A stretch of 64,000 nucleotides of DNA, taken from contig NZ_JANSJE010000007.1 in NCBI RefSeq assembly GCF_047462415.1, positions 1-64,000 of the forward strand, written 5' to 3'. Origin of the DNA: Thermostichus sp047462415 (lineage in GTDB: Bacteria; Cyanobacteriota; Cyanobacteriia; Thermostichales; Thermostichaceae). The notes below the pieces were generated by a model that made no database searches, had not been told where the DNA came from, and was given only the letters and a program-made list of their open reading frames with translations. Below are positions 18,021-27,698 of this stretch, one piece after another (within the stretch, counting starts at the first letter, position 1; each line of letters opens with the position of its first letter). Position numbers and translations under genes: made by a program.

Positions 18021-19316
18021 CTACCGCGAAGAGGAACGAATGGCCTCTTGGGCCTGTTGCCGACGGGCCGAGATCTGAGCCTGGAGGGCCTGGATGGCGG
18101 CAGCATACTGGGGGTCGGCCGAGGTGGCCACCAACTCCCGGTTCTGGCCCAGCCGCTTCAGATCTTCTTCAGACAACTCCACCAAAATATCGGGGGTGAT
18201 GCCCTTGTGATCGATGTCGGTGCCGTTGGGGGTGCGATAACGGGCGATGGTCACCGCCAGGCCCGACCCATCCGACAGGGGATGCACCGACTGCACCAGG
18301 CCCTTGCCGAAGGTTTGCGTGCCGATGATCACGGCGCGACGGTTATCTTGCAAAGCCCCCGACAGGATCTCGCTGGCGCTGGCGGATCCCCCATCCACCA
18401 AAACGGCCAAAGGCTTGTCGGTGAGGGCGGTGTTGTTGGCCGTGAGGCGATCCTGCTCCCCTTGCCGGTTCACCGTCGAGACAATGCTGCCTCGGTCGAT
18501 CCACATGCGGGCGATCTCGGCGCTGGAGTAGAGCAGCCCCCCTGGGTTGGCCCGCAGATCGAGAACGTAGGCGGCCACCCCTCGTTTCTCCAGCTCGCGA
18601 ATGGCTTGGCGCATCTTCTCGGCAGCGTTGCCGGAAAACTGGGTGATGCGGATGTAGCCGATGGGCAGGCCGCTTTCCTCGTGAACCTCGTAGCGCACGG
18701 TGGCCAGCTCGATTCTCTCCCGCACCAGGTCGAACACCTTCAGCCCTTCTCCCTCGCGGCGGATGGTCAGCCGCACCCGCGTACCCGGCTCGCCCCGAAT
18801 GAGGTTGACCGCGGCGTTGGTGTCCATGCCTTCGGTGGACTTGTCGTCGATGCGCACGATCACGTCTTTGGATTTGATCCCGGCCCGGTCGGCGGGGGAC
18901 CCTTCGATGGGGGAGATCACCACCAGCTCGTTCGTCTCTTGATCCATGCCCAGCGTGATCCCCACCCCGGTCAGCTCGCCGGATGTATCAATTTGCATGC
19001 TGGCGAACTGATCGGGATCCAAAAAGCGGGTGTAGGGATCGTTCAGTTTCTTCAGGGCTTCGCGAATGGCCGCATAGGCATCTTCTCGGGTGGCATATTC
19101 TCGGCTGAGCAGATCCCGCCGCACCGCCTCCCAATCGACGGAGTTAAAGGAAGGATCGACGTACTCGCGATTGACGATCTGCCAAACTTCGTCCACCACT
19201 TCTTTGGGATCCCGGCGAAACCCTGCCCAACCCGGACTGGATAGCTGCACGCCAACCAGCGACACGGCTGTGACTACCGCAGCCGTTGCACTCACCACAA
19301 ACCCACGCTTTCTCAT
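18021..19316 (-). CDS. Carboxyl-terminal processing protease (S41 family)
   Basis: Ctp family peptidase related to the enzymes that mature the D1 C-terminus or act in the periplasm. Start at MRKRGFVVSATAAVV (19316), supported by aggagag just upstream. A signal/anchor segment is followed by a PDZ domain (ELVVISPIEGSPADRAGIKS) and the catalytic core with Ser in GGSASASEI and Lys in QTFGKGLVQS. About 431 residues, normal length. Which paralogue (CtpA, B or C) cannot be settled by eye. Confidence 0.92.
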   Translation of the reverse strand: MRKRGFVVSATAAVVTAVSLVGVQLSSPGWAGFRRDPKEVVDEVWQIVNREYVDPSFNSVDWEAVRRDLLSREYATREDAYAAIREALKKLNDPYTRFLDPDQFASMQIDTSGELTGVGITLGMDQETNELVVISPIEGSPADRAGIKSKDVIVRIDDKSTEGMDTNAAVNLIRGEPGTRVRLTIRREGEGLKVFDLVRERIELATVRYEVHEESGLPIGYIRITQFSGNAAEKMRQAIRELEKRGVAAYVLDLRANPGGLLYSSAEIARMWIDRGSIVSTVNRQGEQDRLTANNTALTDKPLAVLVDGGSASASEILSGALQDNRRAVIIGTQTFGKGLVQSVHPLSDGSGLAVTIARYRTPNGTDIDHKGITPDILVELSEEDLKRLGQNRELVATSADPQYAAAIQALQAQISARRQQAQEAIRSSSR

Positions 19317-19629
19317 TGGCTCTCCTAGAAGACAAGGTGCTAAAAGTCGAGGTTGACGAGGTGGATCGCTAACCGTCCGGGAACGGAAGTGCAAGCAAAA
19401 GCTTTCTCTCGTCCGCCCTCATCCCAGAAGCATCGGAGATGAAGGAGGAATACCCCGCCGCAGCCGGTGGGATCCAAAGTTTGGTAGGCTGCAAATGGCA
19501 CAGCCCGAATGTGCCTAACCTAGCATAGGGATCCCCACAAGGGCGCTCCTGGGATCCCATTCATCACACATCCCAACCCAATTGCCGCTCTTTGTTCTGG
19601 ATGGGCGCTTGTGCCGCCTTCTTGACCCT
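19317..19629. other. Divergent intergenic region between the Ctp gene and proA
   Basis: 313 bp without a supported gene. It must hold the promoters of the divergent ctp and proA genes. No convincing sigma-70 pair, riboswitch or RNA gene is seen; two GGGATCCC-type palindromes occur toward the proA side. Confidence 0.5.
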
Positions 19630-20997
19630 ATGTCCCTCTCCACCGACTGCCCTAACTCGCTTGCAGCCGCTTTCGATCGGCCTTTGCTGTCCCAAGTGCA
19701 GTTGGCCCGCGCTGCCGCCCAGCGCACAGCCACCTTGCCCACTGCTATTAAAAATGCTGCTCTGGAGGCCATGGCCACCGCCCTGCTGGAACACCAAGAG
19801 GCCATCTTGACGGCCAACCAGGCGGATTTGGAGCAGGCAGCAGAGAGGGTCGAGGCCGGGGAGTTGTCGGCAGCCGCCTATGCCCGCCTGAAGCTGGATC
19901 CCCACAAGTTGGCGGACATGGTGGCCGGAGTGCGGCAGGTGATCCGGCTAGGGGATCCGGTGGGCCGAGCTTTGCTGATCCGAGAGCTGGACGAGGGGCT
20001 GGTACTGGAGCGGCGCACCTATCCTTTGGGAGTGCTGGGGGTGATCTTCGAGTCGCGGCCCGATGCTCTGGTGCAAATTGCCGCCCTGGCGGTGAAAACG
20101 GGCAATAGCGTCTTGCTCAAAGGGGGATCCGAAGCCCTGCTCTCTTGTCAGGCGTTGATGGCGGCCATCCAAGCGGGGCTGCAGCAGATCCCGGACTTTC
20201 CCCAGGGATCTTTGCAGCTGCTCACCAGCCGTGAGGAGATCAAAGCCCTGCTGCAACTGGAGGGGCTGGTGGATCTAATTATCCCCCGCGGCTCCAGCAG
20301 CTTTGTCCGCTACATCATGGAAAATACCCGCATCCCGGTGCTGGGCCACGCCGATGGCCTGTGTCACCTGTACGTGGATCGGGCTGCCGATGTGGAGATG
20401 GCGGTGAGGCTGACGCTGGACAGCAAAACCCAGTACCCCGCCGCCTGCAACGCCATCGAGACCCTGCTGGTGCACGCGGACATTGCCCCCCAGTTTTTGC
20501 CCCCGGCGGTCCAGGCGCTGCGCGAGCAAGGGGTGGAGTTGCGCGGGGATCCCCGCTGCCGCGAGCTGGTGCCGGATCTGATCCCGGCCACTGAGGCCGA
20601 CTGGAGCACCGAGTACGCCGATTTGATCCTCTCGATCAAGATGGTCGGCTCCCTTGACGAGGCCATTGCCCACATCCAGCAGTACGGATCCCGCCATACC
20701 GAGGCCATCGTAACCGAAGATGCCGCCGCCGCCCGTCGATTTCTGGATGAAGTGGATGCGGCAGGAGTCTTTCACAATGCTTCCACCCGCTTTGCCGACG
20801 GCTTCCGCTACGGCTTTGGGGCAGAAGTGGGGATCAGCACCCAAAAACTGCCGCCGCGCGGCCCGGTGGGTTTGGAGGGCTTGGTGACCTACCGCTACCA
20901 ACTGCGAGGGCAAGGACATCTTGTAGCCGACTATACAGGCCCGCAGGCCCGGCCTTTTCAACATCGAGATCGTCTGAACAACACCGGTTTGGCCTAG
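19630..20997 (+). CDS. proA: Glutamate-5-semialdehyde dehydrogenase (gamma-glutamyl phosphate reductase)
   Basis: NADPH-dependent second step of proline synthesis. The start is set at MSLSTDCPNSLAAAF (19630); an upstream ATG at 19582 adds 16 atypical residues. Family signatures are VLGVIFESRPDALVQIAALA, GNSVLLKGGSEA, the active-site Cys in YPAACNAIETLLVH and the segment beginning FRYGFGAEVGISTQKLP. Full length. No proB in the window. Confidence 0.95.
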   Translation: MSLSTDCPNSLAAAFDRPLLSQVQLARAAAQRTATLPTAIKNAALEAMATALLEHQEAILTANQADLEQAAERVEAGELSAAAYARLKLDPHKLADMVAGVRQVIRLGDPVGRALLIRELDEGLVLERRTYPLGVLGVIFESRPDALVQIAALAVKTGNSVLLKGGSEALLSCQALMAAIQAGLQQIPDFPQGSLQLLTSREEIKALLQLEGLVDLIIPRGSSSFVRYIMENTRIPVLGHADGLCHLYVDRAADVEMAVRLTLDSKTQYPAACNAIETLLVHADIAPQFLPPAVQALREQGVELRGDPRCRELVPDLIPATEADWSTEYADLILSIKMVGSLDEAIAHIQQYGSRHTEAIVTEDAAAARRFLDEVDAAGVFHNASTRFADGFRYGFGAEVGISTQKLPPRGPVGLEGLVTYRYQLRGQGHLVADYTGPQARPFQHRDRLNNTGLA

Positions 20998-21250
20998 GGG
21001 ACACGGCCTGCCCCGGAAAGGTTATGAGGCAAGCGTTCATAAAAACCGTTCTCCTCGTCTTGGCAGCTCCAGGTTGGGGTAGATTAAAGAATAGCTCTGT
21101 GATTTGCAAAGGTTGTGCTTCGTGTCGCGCTGTGGTGTGACAATTAACGATTGGGTTCTGGACTCCAACTGTGCCGACTTGAGCGCCTTTGACCCAGCAC
21201 CTTGCTTTTTGGTCGCCTTTTGTTATTTCGATTAGGAGCTTCACTGAATC

Positions 21251-21784
21251 ATGTCTGTGCGTCTGTATGTCGGAAATCTGCCGGAAGAGGTGGATCGTCA
21301 GGCGTTGGAGAAGCTCTTTCGCTCTGCCGGCGAGGTGATTTCCACCAAGGTGATTCGGGATCGCAAGACCGGCAAGTGTCGCGGCTTCGGATTTGTAACG
21401 GTGAACACCGAGGAGCAGGCGCAGCAGTACATCGAAAAGTTCAATGGCCACAGCTTTGGGGATGTTAACTTGCGCATTGAGATCGCCCAGCCGCGCGACC
21501 GAGGGGAAGAGGCCCCATCCAAAGCGGCAGCTCCTGAGCCCTCAGCCAAAGAGTCTGGCAAGGAGTCTAAAGATTCCAGAGCATCCAGAGATTCTGAGGC
21601 CAAAGGCTCTAAAGATCCATCAGCAGGAAACTCTGCTCCCAGCAAAAAGCAACGCCAGCGCGGCAACAAAGGCGGGCGCGCCACTGTCGCTGCCGCCAGC
21701 GAGGTAGCCTCTGAGCCGGATCCCCGCTGGGCCAGCCAGTTGCAGCGGATCAAGGAGCAGCTTCTGCAGGCCACCAATTCCTGA
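21251..21784 (+). CDS. RRM-type RNA-binding protein with long charged tail
   Basis: Residues 1-82 form an RNA-recognition motif with RNP2 (LYVGNL) and RNP1 (KCRGFGFVTV), as in cyanobacterial Rbp proteins, which often respond to cold or target mRNAs to membranes. Those are usually around 100 residues with a Gly-rich tail; here a roughly 90-residue Ser/Lys/Glu/Ala-rich low-complexity tail ends with PDPRWASQLQRIKEQLL. The preceding 253-bp gap could include a long 5' leader, which is common for rbp genes. Confidence 0.88.
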   Translation: MSVRLYVGNLPEEVDRQALEKLFRSAGEVISTKVIRDRKTGKCRGFGFVTVNTEEQAQQYIEKFNGHSFGDVNLRIEIAQPRDRGEEAPSKAAAPEPSAKESGKESKDSRASRDSEAKGSKDPSAGNSAPSKKQRQRGNKGGRATVAAASEVASEPDPRWASQLQRIKEQLLQATNS

Positions 21785-21867
21785 TCCCCCCGAAGGAGTG
21801 ATAGACACCGTTGGGATCCGACGGTAGGCTGTGTGGAGTTCTGGGCATGTCTGAGACGGGGGTTAGG

Positions 21868-22659
21868 ATGAATAGGCTGGTGAGGGTTTTTCGCGCTTGG
21901 GCTCAGGCCGGACTTTTGCTTGGGCTAATGGTTCTGCTGGAAGTGGGAAGTGGAGCTGCGGTTTTCCTGCCGGCGGCGGCGGCCCCGGCAGATTTGGAAG
22001 AGCAGGTGCTCCAGATCATTCGCAAGAACCCCCAGGTGATCCTAGAGGCTGTCCAGGAATACCAGCAGCGACAGTACCAAGAGCAACAGCAACAGCAGCA
22101 GCAGTTGGCGGAAGAATTTGGCCGTCAGTTGCGGGAGAACCCGCGTGCCGTCATCGGAGACTCTCCCCAACTGGGATCCGAGGCTTTGCGGTTGGTGTTG
22201 GTGGAGTTTTCCGATTTTCAATGTCCCTTCTGCGCCCGCGCCCACGATACCCTCAAACAGTTCATGGCCGAGCACGGGAACGAGGTGACCTTGGTGTACA
22301 AGCACCTGCCCTTGACCAGCATCCACCCGGAGGCGATGGCGGCGGCTCGCGCGGCTTGGGCTGCCCAGCGCCAGGGTAAGTTCTGGGAATTTCACGACGA
22401 GCTGTTCGCCAACCAATCCCAGCTTGGAGATGCGTTTTATGTGGCCACTGCCGAGAAGTTGGGCCTGAACGTGGAGAAGTTCAACCGGGATCGGCGCAGC
22501 CGGGCGGCAGAGCGAGCCATTCAGCGGGATATGGATCTGGCCTCTCAACTGGGCATTGGCGGCACGCCCTATTTCATCTTGAACGGCATTGCCTTCTCGG
22601 GGGCGCAGCCGCTGGAGGTGTTTGAGCAGACGCTGCAACAGGCCAAACAAGCTCTTTAG
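21868..22659 (+). CDS. DsbA-like exported thioredoxin-fold protein
   Basis: About 263 residues from ATG 21868 (MNRLVRVFRAWAQ), preceded by ggggttagg; ATG 21847 is an alternative. A signal segment (LLLGLMVLLEVGSG) is followed by a Gln-rich helix around an eight-Gln stretch, then a DsbA-type domain with active-site CPFC (SDFQCPFCARAH) and the cis-Pro loop GIGGTPYFILNG. Predicted periplasmic or lumenal disulfide oxidoreductase; its DsbB/VKOR partner is not in the window. Confidence 0.88.
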   Translation: MNRLVRVFRAWAQAGLLLGLMVLLEVGSGAAVFLPAAAAPADLEEQVLQIIRKNPQVILEAVQEYQQRQYQEQQQQQQQLAEEFGRQLRENPRAVIGDSPQLGSEALRLVLVEFSDFQCPFCARAHDTLKQFMAEHGNEVTLVYKHLPLTSIHPEAMAAARAAWAAQRQGKFWEFHDELFANQSQLGDAFYVATAEKLGLNVEKFNRDRRSRAAERAIQRDMDLASQLGIGGTPYFILNGIAFSGAQPLEVFEQTLQQAKQAL

Positions 22660-22682
22660 CCCGTTCAGGGTCTTAGGTCCTG

Positions 22683-23396
22683 ATGTCGAGTCCCTATCGT
22701 TGCCCGGAGTGTGGGGATGAGTTCCTGTTTCGACCGGATCCCTGCCCCACCTGTGCCAGCCGACAACGCCAGAAGCAGCGGGCCGCTCGCGCCAAGGAAA
22801 AGCGGGGCAGCTACGACCTGACGGGCCAAGTTGCTGCTGCCGAGTTCTGGCAACTGTTGCGCTGGTACCCCTGTTGCCCCTGCTGTGGCAGGCCATGGTC
22901 ACAGGTGGGATCCGCTCCTGTCCAGGATCACATCATCCCCCTCAGCCGCGGAGGGCCCAACACGGCTGCCAACTTGCAGCCCCTCTGCCCGGCCTGCAAC
23001 GGCTGGAAGGCAGACTTTCTCATCTATTTCGACAGGGCCGTGCCGGGTCAGGTGCGACCCTTGCCCCAGCACCTTTGGCCCAGCTTTCGGCGTTGGCTCC
23101 GCCTCACCGGGGCCAATCGGGGGGTGGAGGATGTCCACAGCATCTTGTCCAGCCCCTGCGAAAGGCAACTGGACTGGTTGGATCCCAGCTTAGATCTTGG
23201 CGGCGGGGATCGCCCCCACGTGGTGCAACAGTTGGCCTATCCCCTGGCCAGCCCGGCCCAATTGCAGGCGGAAACCCTGCGCCTCACCCTAGTGGCGATC
23301 TCACTTGCAGAAGAATCCCTGGCGACTCCAACAAGCGGTGCAAAGGGCAGCGAGGCCCAATGGGGCTATTCTCAACAGCAGCGAGACGGTTCCTGA
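22683..23396 (+). CDS. HNH endonuclease with zinc-ribbon N-terminus
   Basis: 237 residues. Two Cys pairs near the start (YRCPECGDEF, DPCPTCASR) look like a zinc ribbon. The HNH core has CCPCCGRPW, DHIIPLSRGGPNTAANLQP and CPACNGWKAD, i.e. paired zinc cysteines around the DH...N...H nuclease motif. Such proteins include restriction-like, homing and repair nucleases; no partner methylase or mobile-element context is visible, so the role is unknown. A REP-like palindrome follows the stop directly. Confidence 0.85.
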   Translation: MSSPYRCPECGDEFLFRPDPCPTCASRQRQKQRAARAKEKRGSYDLTGQVAAAEFWQLLRWYPCCPCCGRPWSQVGSAPVQDHIIPLSRGGPNTAANLQPLCPACNGWKADFLIYFDRAVPGQVRPLPQHLWPSFRRWLRLTGANRGVEDVHSILSSPCERQLDWLDPSLDLGGGDRPHVVQQLAYPLASPAQLQAETLRLTLVAISLAEESLATPTSGAKGSEAQWGYSQQQRDGS

Positions 23397-23427
23397 CCTC
23401 CCCTCTCCCTCAGGGAAAGGGGCTGAA
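23397..23427. repeat. REP-like palindromic element, copy 3
   Basis: ccctctccct-c-agggaaagggg followed by ctgaag; an imperfect member of the family seen after atpD. It sits between the convergent HNH and SPOR-like genes. Confidence 0.65.
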
Positions 23428-23438
23428 GCTGGCTGCTG

Positions 23439-24629
23439 CTACTCCACGGGCAGGATGCGGGCGTCAAACCCCGCCTCGGCCAGGGCGCGCCGCGCCTGTT
23501 CGGCATTGGCCCGCTGCCGGTAAGTGCCCACCTGAATCACAGAGCCGCGCACAAAAGCGTCAGGGGCAAACTGCTGCAGCTTGGGCAGCGCCTCTGCGCC
23601 GGCGGATACCACCACCCAAAATCCGCCTGTGCCTTCTTCGCGCAGGGATGCGGGAGAGGGGGTGGGATCCTGAACCAGAAGCGGTCGAGAGCGGCGCAGA
23701 TCGGCGGGGAAGATCCCGGCTTCGTAGCCTCGGTCGGCCAGGTACCGCACCTGTTCGGCGGCAGCAGCCGGATCGGCAAACCCGCCCGTGCGCACCACCC
23801 GCAGGTCGTCGTAGATCAAAGGCAGGGATCCCTCTAGCAGTTGTTTGAGTGCAGGCCATTTCTCACCGCTGGGATCCGCCACCAACACCCAGTAGCGCTC
23901 CCCCTGAGGTGGATTGGAGTCAGGATCCCCTACAGCTTCCTCCCCTGCCAGCGACACCGCCACTGCCGGCAAGCCCTGGGCGGTCAGCCAGCGGGCCTGA
24001 TCCTGCGCCAGCGACAGGCGGGAGAAGGTGCCCGTCTGCAAAGCCGCCTGGCCGCGGTACTGCACCACAGCAGCTCCTGGAAAAAAGCGGCGCACCCGCT
24101 CTTCCAGCCGGGGATCCCTGCTGGGGTTGGGCACATAGGTGGCAAAGGGCCGCTGGGGATCGGAGGGGGGAGCCGTTGGCGCCGGCGGGGCAGGGTTTTC
24201 AGAGCTGGGGGAGGGGCGGTCGGGCGCTGTTTGGGCGGGAAAAGCGGGCGGAAGGGGCGGATCCGTATCTTGACGGCTCACCACCCGCACCGGCAAGCCC
24301 AACCGTTCCAATTCAGCCTGGCGGCGTTGGGCGTGGTTGCGGTTGATGAACGTCCCCGCTAAAATGAACACCTGCCCGTCCCCTTGCACCAAATAGGCAT
24401 CCGGCACCTGGCCGCGCACCTGGGCTAGAGCGGCTGCCTCGTTGGCCAGCACATGTACCTGGTAGCGGGTCAAGGCCAAAGCAGCAGGCAGGGCGAGGAC
24501 AAAAGCCGCCAGGGATCCGGCCAAGAGAGCCGCTGTCATCCCCAGCCGTGGAGCAGGAAGCCCCTGCCACCCTGGAGCAGCCCTTTGGTTTATAAGCCAT
24601 CTGCGGCACTGAAACAGCCCGGCGTTCAC
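23439..24629 (-). CDS. SPOR-like repeat protein, membrane anchored (hypothetical)
   Basis: 396 residues. An N-terminal hydrophobic segment (LLAGSLAAFVLALPAALAL) is followed by SPOR-like units: VFILAGTFINRNHAQRRQAE, AALQTGTFSRLSLAQDQAR and VIQVGTYRQRANAEQARRAL, each pairing a beta strand with a helix as in peptidoglycan-binding SPOR domains. A Pro-rich linker lies between the first and second units. Likely a periplasmic cell-wall-associated protein; the specific role is not evident. Confidence 0.7.
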   Translation of the reverse strand: MNAGLFQCRRWLINQRAAPGWQGLPAPRLGMTAALLAGSLAAFVLALPAALALTRYQVHVLANEAAALAQVRGQVPDAYLVQGDGQVFILAGTFINRNHAQRRQAELERLGLPVRVVSRQDTDPPLPPAFPAQTAPDRPSPSSENPAPPAPTAPPSDPQRPFATYVPNPSRDPRLEERVRRFFPGAAVVQYRGQAALQTGTFSRLSLAQDQARWLTAQGLPAVAVSLAGEEAVGDPDSNPPQGERYWVLVADPSGEKWPALKQLLEGSLPLIYDDLRVVRTGGFADPAAAAEQVRYLADRGYEAGIFPADLRRSRPLLVQDPTPSPASLREEGTGGFWVVVSAGAEALPKLQQFAPDAFVRGSVIQVGTYRQRANAEQARRALAEAGFDARILPVE

Positions 24630-24729
24630 GGGATAAGCACAGACTTAGCGCATTTTTGGGTGCATCTCTAGTATAGACAGGTCGGCAGAACTCCACCCCT
24701 GGCGGGAATGGTTTGCGGCCCAGGGGTTT

Positions 24730-25137
24730 TCAGAAGCGGCGGCGCCGGCGGCGCCGAGCAGTCAGGGTGCGGGATCCCCCCAGGGCAAAGCGGATGATCT
24801 CCGTCTTGTACTGCTGCGAGCCCTCTGTGTAGTGGGCAAGCTGAATAGCGGATCCCTGGCCGGAGGGAAGAGCTGGCAAGGGCTGATCCGGGGTTTCGGC
24901 TTCGAGGGCGATGAAAAATCTTAGACGCAGCAGCACCTCCAGTTTAGACAGGCGCTCGGTCTGTTCGGGCACGAGGCGGCCGAGAGAGATTTGGAGGCGC
25001 GGCCTGCGGCGCCGGGATCCAGGGCGGCTCCAAAGCTGCCGGGCCAACGTCCACAGAGAGGCTTGCTCAGGAGACTTGACCAATAGCTTCCAGCCTGTCA
25101 GCGGGTTGAGGCCATAGGTAAGCAGCAGAGAATACAT
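24730..25137 (-). CDS. Hypothetical basic protein
   Basis: 135 residues, not recognised. Basic in its middle (SRRRRPRLQ) and ending in a run of seven arginines before the last Phe, which suggests contact with nucleic acid or a membrane surface. There is no signal peptide and no clear domain. It stands alone on the minus strand and diverges from recJ. Confidence 0.5.
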   Translation of the reverse strand: MYSLLLTYGLNPLTGWKLLVKSPEQASLWTLARQLWSRPGSRRRRPRLQISLGRLVPEQTERLSKLEVLLRLRFFIALEAETPDQPLPALPSGQGSAIQLAHYTEGSQQYKTEIIRFALGGSRTLTARRRRRRRF

Positions 25138-25238
25138 CGGCGGCAGGAAAGAGCAGAGGAGCGTTTTGAGTTAATGTCAAAAGGATAGCCCATAGGCCAA
25201 CTGTAGCACTGCTACCTGCTACCTGAAGACCGATTGCA

Positions 25239-27692
25239 ATGGCCGGGATCCCTGCCCAACGCTGGCTGTTTCATTCTGCAGACACACTGGCTGCCCAGAA
25301 CTTGGCCGAGGCAGTGGGGGTCTCCTCTGTGTTGGCTCAGATCTTGCTCAATCGCGGCCTCTCTAGCCCTGCTGCTGTGCAGCGGTATTTGCAGCCGGAT
25401 CCCGCCCACCTGCCCCCGCCCAGCCAGGATTTTGCCGATTTGCCGCTGGCGGTGGAACTGCTGGATGGGGCGATTTGCCGACAAGAGCCCATTGCCATCT
25501 GCGGCGACTACGATGCCGACGGCATGACCAGCACGGCTCTGCTGCTGCGGGCGTTGCGGGGCACGCCAGTGGTTTACCGCATTCCCAGCCGCATGACCGA
25601 GGGCTATGGCCTCAACAGCCGCATGGTGCAAGAGCTGCACCGCGAGGGGGTGCGCCTCATCCTCACGGTGGACAACGGCATCTCTGCCCACGAGCCCATC
25701 CAACTGGCCAAAGCCCTAGGTTTGACGGTGATCGTGACGGATCACCACGATTTGCCGCCCCAGTTGCCCCCTGCCGACGCCATCCTCAATCCCAAACAGC
25801 TCCCGCTCTCTTCTCCCTATCGAGGGATGGCCGGGGTGGGGGTGGCCTACCTCCTGGCCCAGGCGCTGGCGGAGCGGCGCGGTGACGGCCATTTGGAGCG
25901 GGTGGCGCTGGAACTGTTTACCGTGGGCACCATTGCCGATTTGGCGCCGCTGACAGGGATCAACCGCCTTTGGGTGCGGCAGGGGCTGAACCTCTTGCCC
26001 ACTTCCCAGGTGGCCGGGATCCGCGCCCTGTTGCAGGTGATGGGGGTGCAGGGATCCCCAGAGGAGCTGCGGCCTGAGTGGATTGGGTTTGGCCTGGGGC
26101 CGCGCATCAACGCCGTTGGGCGGATTGGCCAGGCGAGAATGGGGATCCAGTTGCTGACCACCGACGACCCGCAGCAGGCGGAGAAACTGGCCCGCCGCTG
26201 CGAACGCCTCAACCAGGTGCGGCAGCAGATGTGCAGCCGCATCGAGGCCGAGGCCCTGGAGCAAATTGCCCGGCAAGGTCGGGATCTGCGGCAGGAGCGG
26301 GTGTTGACGATTTTGGGATCCCCGCAGCAGAAATGGCACAAAGGGGTGATCGGCATCGTGGCCTCGCGCTTGGCAGAGCGTTTGGGCTGTCCGGTGTTCA
26401 TCGGCAGCCAGTCGCGGCAAGGGGAGGTCAGCGGCTCGGCGCGGCAGGGGATCCCGGAGTTCGACGTGTTTCAGGCGTTGGAGTTTTGCCAAGATCTGTT
26501 CAGCAAACACGGCGGCCACCCGGCGGCAGGGGGATTTAGCCTGAGGGCGGAAAACTGGCCTCTTTTTGAAGAGCGGCTGCGGCAGTTTGCCCAACAGCAG
26601 TTGCAGCCGGAGCAGATCCAGCCGCTGGTACAGATCGACGTGGAGGTGGCACTGGCGGATCTCACCCTTGACCTCTATCGAGAGCTTCAGCATCTGCAGC
26701 CCTGTGGCATCGGCAACCCTGAGCCGGTCTTCTGCAGCCGCAACCTGCAGGTGCTGCAACAGCAGCGCTTTGGCGCAAGGGCCGTTAGTGGGGATACCCC
26801 CAGCCACCTGAAGCTGCTGGTTCAGGATCCCGACACTTCTGCCTTTGGCAACCGAGCAGAACCCTCACTAGCCTCAACCGCCAAAGCCCGCAGCCGTCCC
26901 CTGTGGGCCATTCGCTGGCGAGGGGCTGAGAATTATCCCCTGCCCGACCGAGTTGACCTCGCCTACACTCTGAAGGCCAAAACGTGGCAGGGAGAAACCC
27001 AACTGGAGCTGGAAATTGTCGGGATCCGACCTGCCCAAGAGGCTGCTGCCCGCACCCCCCCCTTTCCTCTGGACGCTGCTCCTTCCATGTCCCACTCCCA
27101 GAGCGAGACCGAGTCCTCACCCCTGTTGATCTGGCGACCCACCCCCCAGCCCACCCAGCCTTTGCGTTGGCAAGCTGTAGACCGGTTTTCTGTCCTCTTG
27201 CCCCGGGCGCGGGGAACCATCCTGTTCTACGGCTTCCGCCGCCCTTCGCTTGTCCTGTCTTCTGGGCGGCACTTGACTCTCCACTACGACCGCCCCCAAA
27301 CCGGCCACCGCTACGATCAACTCTGGTTGTGGAGTTGGCCTCCTTCTGTGGATCACCTCAAGTGGCTGCTCTGGGGTACTCCCAGCAGTGAGCTGCTGAT
27401 CGCCGTCCATCGGCAAGCGGTGCCCCTACCCTCCGCCACCGGCTTGCAACGCCAGCTCCGCCAATACCTGCAAACCCACAGCCAGGTGGATCTGCTGCGC
27501 TTGGCCCAGCAATGGTGGCTGTCTCCGGCGGTATTGGTGGCAGGCTTGCGCTCCCTGGGGTATGCCTGTTCGGATTTTGGCCCCACAGGATCCCTGGACG
27601 AAGAACTGGAGGCCCAGCAAGCTTGGTACCGCAGCTCCTGGCAGCAAGTGGCCGCCCGGCTGCTGCAGATTCCTTTTGCGCCAGCGGTGTAG
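25239..27692 (+). CDS. recJ: Single-stranded-DNA-specific 5'-3' exonuclease RecJ
   Basis: DHH-family nuclease for recombination and repair. The manganese-binding motifs are intact: ICGDYDADGMTS, LTVDNGISAHEP, VIVTDHHDLPP and, in the DHHA1 part, KHGGHPAAGGFSL. At 817 residues it is longer than E. coli RecJ (about 577); the C-terminal 250 residues past the core are an extension found in cyanobacterial RecJ-like proteins. The metallophosphoesterase gene follows after 6 bp. Confidence 0.95.
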   Translation: MAGIPAQRWLFHSADTLAAQNLAEAVGVSSVLAQILLNRGLSSPAAVQRYLQPDPAHLPPPSQDFADLPLAVELLDGAICRQEPIAICGDYDADGMTSTALLLRALRGTPVVYRIPSRMTEGYGLNSRMVQELHREGVRLILTVDNGISAHEPIQLAKALGLTVIVTDHHDLPPQLPPADAILNPKQLPLSSPYRGMAGVGVAYLLAQALAERRGDGHLERVALELFTVGTIADLAPLTGINRLWVRQGLNLLPTSQVAGIRALLQVMGVQGSPEELRPEWIGFGLGPRINAVGRIGQARMGIQLLTTDDPQQAEKLARRCERLNQVRQQMCSRIEAEALEQIARQGRDLRQERVLTILGSPQQKWHKGVIGIVASRLAERLGCPVFIGSQSRQGEVSGSARQGIPEFDVFQALEFCQDLFSKHGGHPAAGGFSLRAENWPLFEERLRQFAQQQLQPEQIQPLVQIDVEVALADLTLDLYRELQHLQPCGIGNPEPVFCSRNLQVLQQQRFGARAVSGDTPSHLKLLVQDPDTSAFGNRAEPSLASTAKARSRPLWAIRWRGAENYPLPDRVDLAYTLKAKTWQGETQLELEIVGIRPAQEAAARTPPFPLDAAPSMSHSQSETESSPLLIWRPTPQPTQPLRWQAVDRFSVLLPRARGTILFYGFRRPSLVLSSGRHLTLHYDRPQTGHRYDQLWLWSWPPSVDHLKWLLWGTPSSELLIAVHRQAVPLPSATGLQRQLRQYLQTHSQVDLLRLAQQWWLSPAVLVAGLRSLGYACSDFGPTGSLDEELEAQQAWYRSSWQQVAARLLQIPFAPAV

Positions 27693-27698
27693 GGCAGC

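Noticed and set aside
17979..19244. 421-codon plus-strand frame antisense to the Ctp protease
   Set aside because: Shadow frame; the minus-strand protein has all S41 motifs.
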